NCBI RefSeq assembly: GCF_040712315.1
Contig: NC_134013.1
Coordinates: forward strand, 83,520,001-83,584,000
DNA: 64,000 nucleotides
Direction of reading: 5' to 3'
Source of the DNA: Castanea sativa
Lineage: Eukaryota; Streptophyta; Magnoliopsida; Fagales; Fagaceae
Position numbers and translations under genes: made by a program. Under the pieces are notes generated by a model. That model worked only from the letters and a program-made list of their open reading frames with translations, ran no database searches and was not told the DNA's origin. Below, piece after piece: positions 58,921 through 64,000 of this stretch. Numbering within the stretch: the first letter of the stretch is position 1; every line of letters starts with the position of its first letter.

Positions 58921-59807
58921 AGCCTTAGGCTACAACAAAGTTTGTTGTCAAATTTTGTCATTGAAAATATAAATATTATGCATCCTCACCATTGATCCCA
59001 TTGGGAGAAAAGATTAGAAAAAAAAAAAAAGTCATTTTGATCTTCTTATTCTTTTTTTCTTAATAAAAAAATAGAAATCTTGTTTTTTTTCTTATAATTA
59101 TTTTTAAGGAAAATGTTAAAGCCAAAAAATATTTTACAAACTTCTTTCCAAACAGTTGATGTGATGAGTAGTTATTGGTAAGTAAAAAATTTATGTTAAT
59201 GGTGAGTTTAGATTAGAACCAGTAAGAATTTGTCACATCAATAGTTTGTAAATATGTTGAAAATAGTTTATGACTATAGCATTGTTTTTTTTAATACTCT
59301 TAATTGACATAAGTTGTATTTGATGACAAAAAAATTGACTGATAATAAGATATTTTATTAATTAAGCTAGACAAAATTTTCTTCTAAATTATTTGATGGA
59401 AAAAAATAGGGTATACTATACTTTTGATCTTCGAAATATGGGATAATTAAGATCAATTTTAGTTCTTCAAATTTGGAAATTTTATTTTGGTCTCTCAAAA
59501 AAAGTTGGTAAAGTAAATTTTATTGAGTATGCTTGCTAAATAAATTTTTATTTCAATGGACTAGAAAGAGTCATATTAATAATAGAAATTAAATTAAAGA
59601 GAGTTTATCAAATTAAGTTAAGTTGGTAAAGTTTATTGTCATTTGATAAGTGATTTAGGATCAAATCTGGCTTACATTAAAATAATACTCATTAATTATT
59701 TTTTATTTGACGATAAAAAAATTATCATATAAGGGATGACATGATCTATCAAAAAAAAAAAAAAAGGAATGAAATAGATTTTAAACAAGAACTAGAGCAC
59801 TTGCATA
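58921..59807. other. Intergenic, nothing recognised
   Basis: AT-rich DNA between two MITE-type elements. Confidence 0.4.
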
Positions 59808-61560
59808 GAGCATTCACATCAACTCATGCAAAAAAATTTCTATTTTAACATAAGAGCTTACTTTTTTATTTTACATATTCACTTTTCAAAATACCTCACA
59901 CTAAATTATTTATTTTATAGTACATTTTATTAATATATTAATTTTTCTTTTATTTTTTTAAAATTTTTTTTATTTATTTACACACAACAACCACCATTCA
60001 TCCCTCTTTTTTTATCAAATAAAGAATAAAAAACTAAATGCAAAATAAGTAGTGTTAGTATAAATTTACACATCTTTAGTTTGACTGATGTGAGTGATTT
60101 TGAGGCTTAGATGTGTAAAATTGAACCATTTTTCTATTTTGCATTGACTTAGAGCATCCACATTAAATAGGGCATATGGCAAATGTAAGCTCAATTTGCA
60201 ATTGAAGCCCAAAAACAGCACTCCATCGATTATGGTAAAACCCAACAATTGCAAATTTTTTTGCAATTCAGCTACAGTGTAATTCTAAATGTAGAATACA
60301 CTGTAGCTGAATGGTAAATGAAAATAGTAGTATTTAATTCTCTCTCTCTCCTCCTTTTTATTAAACAATTCCTATTCTTTCTTTCTCCTTTCTCTCTCTC
60401 TCTCTCTCCCGTTATTTCTCTGATCTGTTCCTTCTCTCTTCAGTCTTCAGACCCAAAACCCATAAACACCACACCACGGCGAGCCACCACACCACGGCAG
60501 ATCGGCCTGGCTAACGGCGGCTACGTGGCTTGGTTTCTCTCTCTCTGGTTGACGGCGGCGACATGCATCGGTGTTGGTTTGGATTGATTGGGTTGGATTT
60601 TTGGAATGGGTTTTGGAGTGGCGATTGGGTGGTTGAACGAAATCAGGGGGTGCTCGCCGTGAGTCTGAGTTTGCCGGCGTAAATCGGTGGTGGTTGCTGT
60701 GTATTTTTTGGTGGTGCTGGGTGGAGGTGGGTAAATCGGTGGCGTAAATCGGTGTGGGTTGTGTCGTTTTGGTGGTGCTGGGTGGAGGGGTTGCTGTGTT
60801 TTTTTTTTTTTTTGTGTGGTGTTGATGATCGGAGAGGGTGGTGTTGATGGTCTGGGTTTTTTTTTTTTTTTTTTGGGGGGTTGTGTTGTTTTGGTTGTGG
60901 GTTTTTTTTTGGTGTTGACAGAGAGGGTCTCGGTGGTGTTGTTGTGTTCATGGTGTGGTTTTTTTTTTTTTTTTTTGGTGTTGAGGTGTGGGTCACCGCT
61001 GGTGGTGGTGGTGGTGATGGTGTCAGGTGTGTGTATTGCAACCGTGGTAGTGATTGTGGTTCTGGAATAGAAAGAAAGAATAAATAATGTGTTGTATTGT
61101 AGATGATGGTGATTGTTTGATATATTATTTTATTGTGTAGAAATAATATTTTAATGAGTAGGATAGGAAAATAAAAGTTTGGATGTGGAAGTGTTACAAA
61201 ATTGTATTGTATAATTGATAAAGTGACTTTTTGAATGGTAAAATAGGATAGAATTAAGAAAAATGAATGTGGATGCTCTTATACAAATGCTTAGTGCTTG
61301 TATAATAAAACAAAATACCATATTACGTTGACATTATTCATTTTATATTTACTTTTTCATTCTTTCTTTATGTATCTCAAAGATGAAGAAAGAGGGCGGA
61401 TGATAATGGTTGCGTGTGAAGAAAGATAAACAGATAAAAAATAAATAATATTTGATATTTGATAAAATATAATATAAAATAAATAATCTAATGCGGGATA
61501 TTTTGAAAAATGAGTGTAAAATAGGAAAAAGGAAATTCTTATACTAAAATAGATTTTTTT
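59808..61560. mobile_element. Outer foldback element with ~175-bp inverted arms
   Basis: The left arm (about 59836-60010) carries TCTATTTTAACATAAG, CACTTTTCAAAATACC, AAATTATTTATTTTATAG. The right arm (about 61385-61556), read on minus, has TCTATTTTAGTATAAG, CATTTTTCAAAATATCC, GATTATTTATTTTATA. A GAGCATTCACATC at 59808 suggests a Tourist-like end; the matching right end is decayed. The Tourist-type element at 60152-61278 lies inside it. Confidence 0.65.
60152..61278. mobile_element. 1127-bp Tourist-like inverted-end element, nested
   Basis: The left end GAGCATCCACATT and the right end AATGTGGATGCTC are perfect inverted repeats over 13 bases. TTA flanks both ends (60149-60151, 61279-61281). 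The interior has a CT-rich stretch (60330-60450) and a very G/T-rich stretch (60600-61040) that gives a Pro/Lys-rich minus frame and Gly/Val/Phe-rich plus frames. I judge these to be composition artefacts. The same plan is at 48472-49459. Confidence 0.8.
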
Positions 61561-62268
61561 AAAAAAATCACAAATTGACGTTTATATGAATGGTATATCA
61601 CTTCTGTACAAATTAGTGAATTACAACACCTTTCCCATAAGATTAATGAAAAAAAAAAGGAACTGGGGAACCGAATTTTTTAGTCGTTGACAATAAGGTC
61701 CCACCAGTCCACATGATAGAACAATGCCACAAATTTAGCTACGACTCATTCAAAAAGAGTTACAGAAAGAGAAATCTCTTAAACCAAGAAGATAGCGAAT
61801 GAAAATAGGCACGCATGCTTCTCTAGTCCCACAAGATTTTCTCCTAATTAAACCCTATAAAGTTGATTATATAATAAATATCCACCTCTTCTGGTCCCAC
61901 CGAGACCTTGTCCATATAATCAATCATCTTTCTACGGCCATGATTCCTTGAATTTAGTATTATGGAAGGCTCTTTGATTGTTCACTCTCCTTCATTCATA
62001 TGTCATAATAATTTTTATAAGACAAAATTTTATCAATTAATTTAACTGATAAAATTTGTTATTGCTCCTTAAAATAAGAGATATGCAAGCCAATTCTGTC
62101 TGTATTAAACTTAATTAGTGTTCTAAATCGATGAAATGAATTCAACTCCTGTAGTATCTAATTTTTTTTTTTTTTTTTTTACATAAAAAAAAAAAGAACT
62201 CTTTAATTATATGTAATAATTATTGGAGGAGATGTGTACTTTGAAGATCATTGAGAAGGGTCATATTT

Positions 62269-62313
62269 AAAAGCTCCCCACTCCCATGTGGAAGCCATGT
62301 GGGGGAGCTTTTT
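62269..62313. repeat. Small inverted repeat, ~11-bp arms
   Basis: AAAAGCTCCCC (62269-62279) faces GGGGAGCTTTT (62303-62313), with a ~23-nt spacer containing a repeated CCATGTGG. Confidence 0.6.
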
Positions 62314-62508
62314 ACTCTTTTTAACTAGCCAATGCAGCCCCATTGAACTAGAATTTCTCATCTTATGGGACCCATAACCCATTTGGCCACACTGAATCAG
62401 CTTGTTTTCCGGATCCTGCCAATTTTTTGATCTCTCTCTCTCTCCCTTTAATTCAACCTTCTGATCAATCTCATTCCTCCAATGTAGCATGCATATGTGA
62501 CACTCAAA

Positions 62509-62523
62509 ACCCTAAACCCTAAA
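62509..62523. promoter_or_regulatory. Telo-box-like motif
   Basis: AACCCTAAACCCTAA is two units of the plant telomere complement. Telo-boxes occur in plant promoters; a nearby gene is not visible here, so the role is unproved. Confidence 0.4.
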
Positions 62524-62930
62524 AATATATATATCATTGAAATTTGAAGCTGTGAGTTAATTAATTGAGCAGCCGGCCTAATGGGTTACTCTTATTATTC
62601 TCTCTTAGTGCAGTTATCCAACTCAGACAACAATCTAATATTGTTAGCCGGCAACCATTTCTTTATTGAAAAAAGGGGATATAGAATTTATAGACCTATA
62701 TATCCACAATTAACTATTTTAGATGACCTTTCTGCACCTCCAATCTACATAGTTTCAGTTGGTTGGAGTAAATTCATATATTGAATACACCCACTAAAAA
62801 AGTTCCAAAAGATGGAAACAACGATCAATAATAAGTATAATTCTTTTTTCAAGAAAAAATAATAATAATAATGGCAATTAAAAATTCCTAACTTGAAATT
62901 TTTCAAAATTTTAAACTTTCCTCTTTTCAA

Positions 62931-62980
<50 letters not shown>

Positions 62981-63590
62981 AATGGTAAAAATGTGTATGG
63001 AGAACTGGACAATGTCACTATATTATATATATATAGTTATCTTAAAATCTTTTTTTTTTCAACAATTATAAAAGGGTTACTTTTTGTTTTTATATATATG
63101 ATAGTATATAATTTTTTTTCTTGCTATAAATGCGGTGGGGGATTTGAAGTTTCCTTTTGTAAGGCTCTTTTTTTAATCTATATGGAATATGATTGTTTTT
63201 GTAATTTCCGTATATGAAACGGGATAAGATGCCTCAATCCACCACTTAAATACAAATACTTTTTTGGGTTTTTGGTTGATGATTGGAAGCTCATATTATG
63301 TGCAAAGGGAATTGGATTTTCAAGATATACTACATAGATACTTCCAAGTATATGTGATTGCTTTTTCTCACAACATGTGTTTTGAAAAACTTGTGATTGT
63401 GGATGTCTTGTTTTTGATTAGCTACAGTTGAAATGTGTCAGTGATAGCCTAATAAGTGATTTATGGATAATATCTATGAAAAATTTGAGTGAGCCAAAAT
63501 TTTTATAAAAAAATTAGAATTTTATTTTCATATATATTATTTATACAACACTAGTTATGACAAAATTCCCACGAATCTTGAGTATTCTTT

Positions 63591-64000
63591 CTTTCTTTTC
63601 TTTTCTTTTCTTTTTCTTTTCTCTCTCTCCCATCCCAACTTCCACATAGGGGCCACGGGCACTGGCACACTCATGAGGTATGTCCATCTAATGACTTTTG
63701 TTTGTATTCAAGCAAGTTTACAAATGTTAGGTTTGCATTACATTAAGGGGACCTTTGTTCTTTACACTATACTATAATTTTTCTTTTCCATATTCTCTAG
63801 GGTTTTGGTGGTGGGCCATTGTCACCATGTGCTTGCATGTGCTGTGTCTTTCTCTTATTGGCCCACCACCCCCTCCTTTGAGAACATAAATTGGGTTTCC
63901 GCACATTCTCTTCTTTCTCATTCCACTCTCTCTCTCTCTCTGATTCTCATAAACTTTCTTGGATCTGTTAAACTCTGCCAAGCTTGTCTCTTATAAACTT
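63591..64000 (+). promoter_or_regulatory. Possible 5' leader of a gene starting outside the window
   Basis: Pyrimidine-rich stretches (63586-63630) and a CT tract at 63926-63941, close to the right edge, resemble the leaders seen before the start codons at 6660 and 41450. No coding exon is visible before the window ends, so this is speculative. Confidence 0.2.

Larger units (their letters stand above)
61561..63590. other. Intergenic, nothing recognised
   Basis: AT-rich DNA with a small inverted repeat at 62269-62313, a CT tract near 62432-62445, a telo-box-like AACCCTAAACCCTAA at about 62509-62523, and (TACA)n/(TA)n tracts at 62929-62981. No convincing gene. Confidence 0.4.

Noticed and set aside
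60643..61041. Pro/Lys/Thr-rich minus-strand reading frame of 132 codons
   Set aside because: It is the complement of G/T-rich low-complexity DNA inside a MITE-type element; composition alone explains the open frame.
62269..62313. Conserved miRNA precursor
   Set aside because: The stem is only about 11 bp with a long spacer and matches no miRNA I know.
1..64000. CRISPR array, bacterial operon or phage-type system
   Set aside because: The repeats are plant transposons and microsatellites, the genes have spliceosomal introns, and there is no operon-like gene packing.

Overview
This is plant nuclear DNA, very probably from a woody dicot. Genes are few, introns are long and GT-AG bounded, intergenic DNA is AT-rich, and transposable elements and (TA)n/(CT)n microsatellites fill most of the space. 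Repeat types and the flavour of the coding exons suggest a tree of the Fagales (oak/beech alliance), but that placement is only inference.

Three host genes are supportable. (1) At the left edge, on +, are the last four exons of a CER3/WAX2-type cuticular-wax gene (1-4785; the 5' part lies outside the window). (2) A four-exon gene of unknown function (6660-12970, +) encodes a predicted 182-residue protein whose first two exons are duplicates of each other. (3) A single-exon atypical bHLH gene resembling UPBEAT1 lies at 41450-41716 (+), with a clear TATA box and polyadenylation signal.

The rest is mostly mobile DNA. The 5-kb third intron of gene 2 carries LINE tail fragments and two SINEs. 16.7-21.3 kb is an unclassified repeat block with several tandem repeats, flanked by related MITEs. 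23.6-27.7 kb is a complete hAT element (4096 bp, TIRs, perfect 8-bp target duplication) whose TTF-zinc-finger transposase is broken. 27.8-38.1 kb is a complete Ty3/gypsy element of Tat-like organisation (10.2 kb; LTRs, PBS, PPT, 5-bp target duplication), with decayed gag-pol, an internal tandem array and a decayed antisense reading frame. Both elements sit in one older inverted-repeat element, seen at 22.56-22.9 kb and, split, at 27.7/38.07 kb. Two solo LTRs are delimited by target duplications (45583-46410 and 54880-55742). Tourist-like MITEs with TAA/TTA duplications lie at 1179, 56107 and 60152. A ~195-bp MITE-like unit is tandemly triplicated at 44453-45040, and tRNA-derived SINEs of three kinds are scattered.

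The most unexpected single object is a perfect 36-bp inverted repeat with a 6-nt loop at 47957-48034, a possible small-RNA hairpin that matches no feature I can name. I see no new multi-gene system; the novelty is in repeat architecture and in the unknown gene with duplicated exons.
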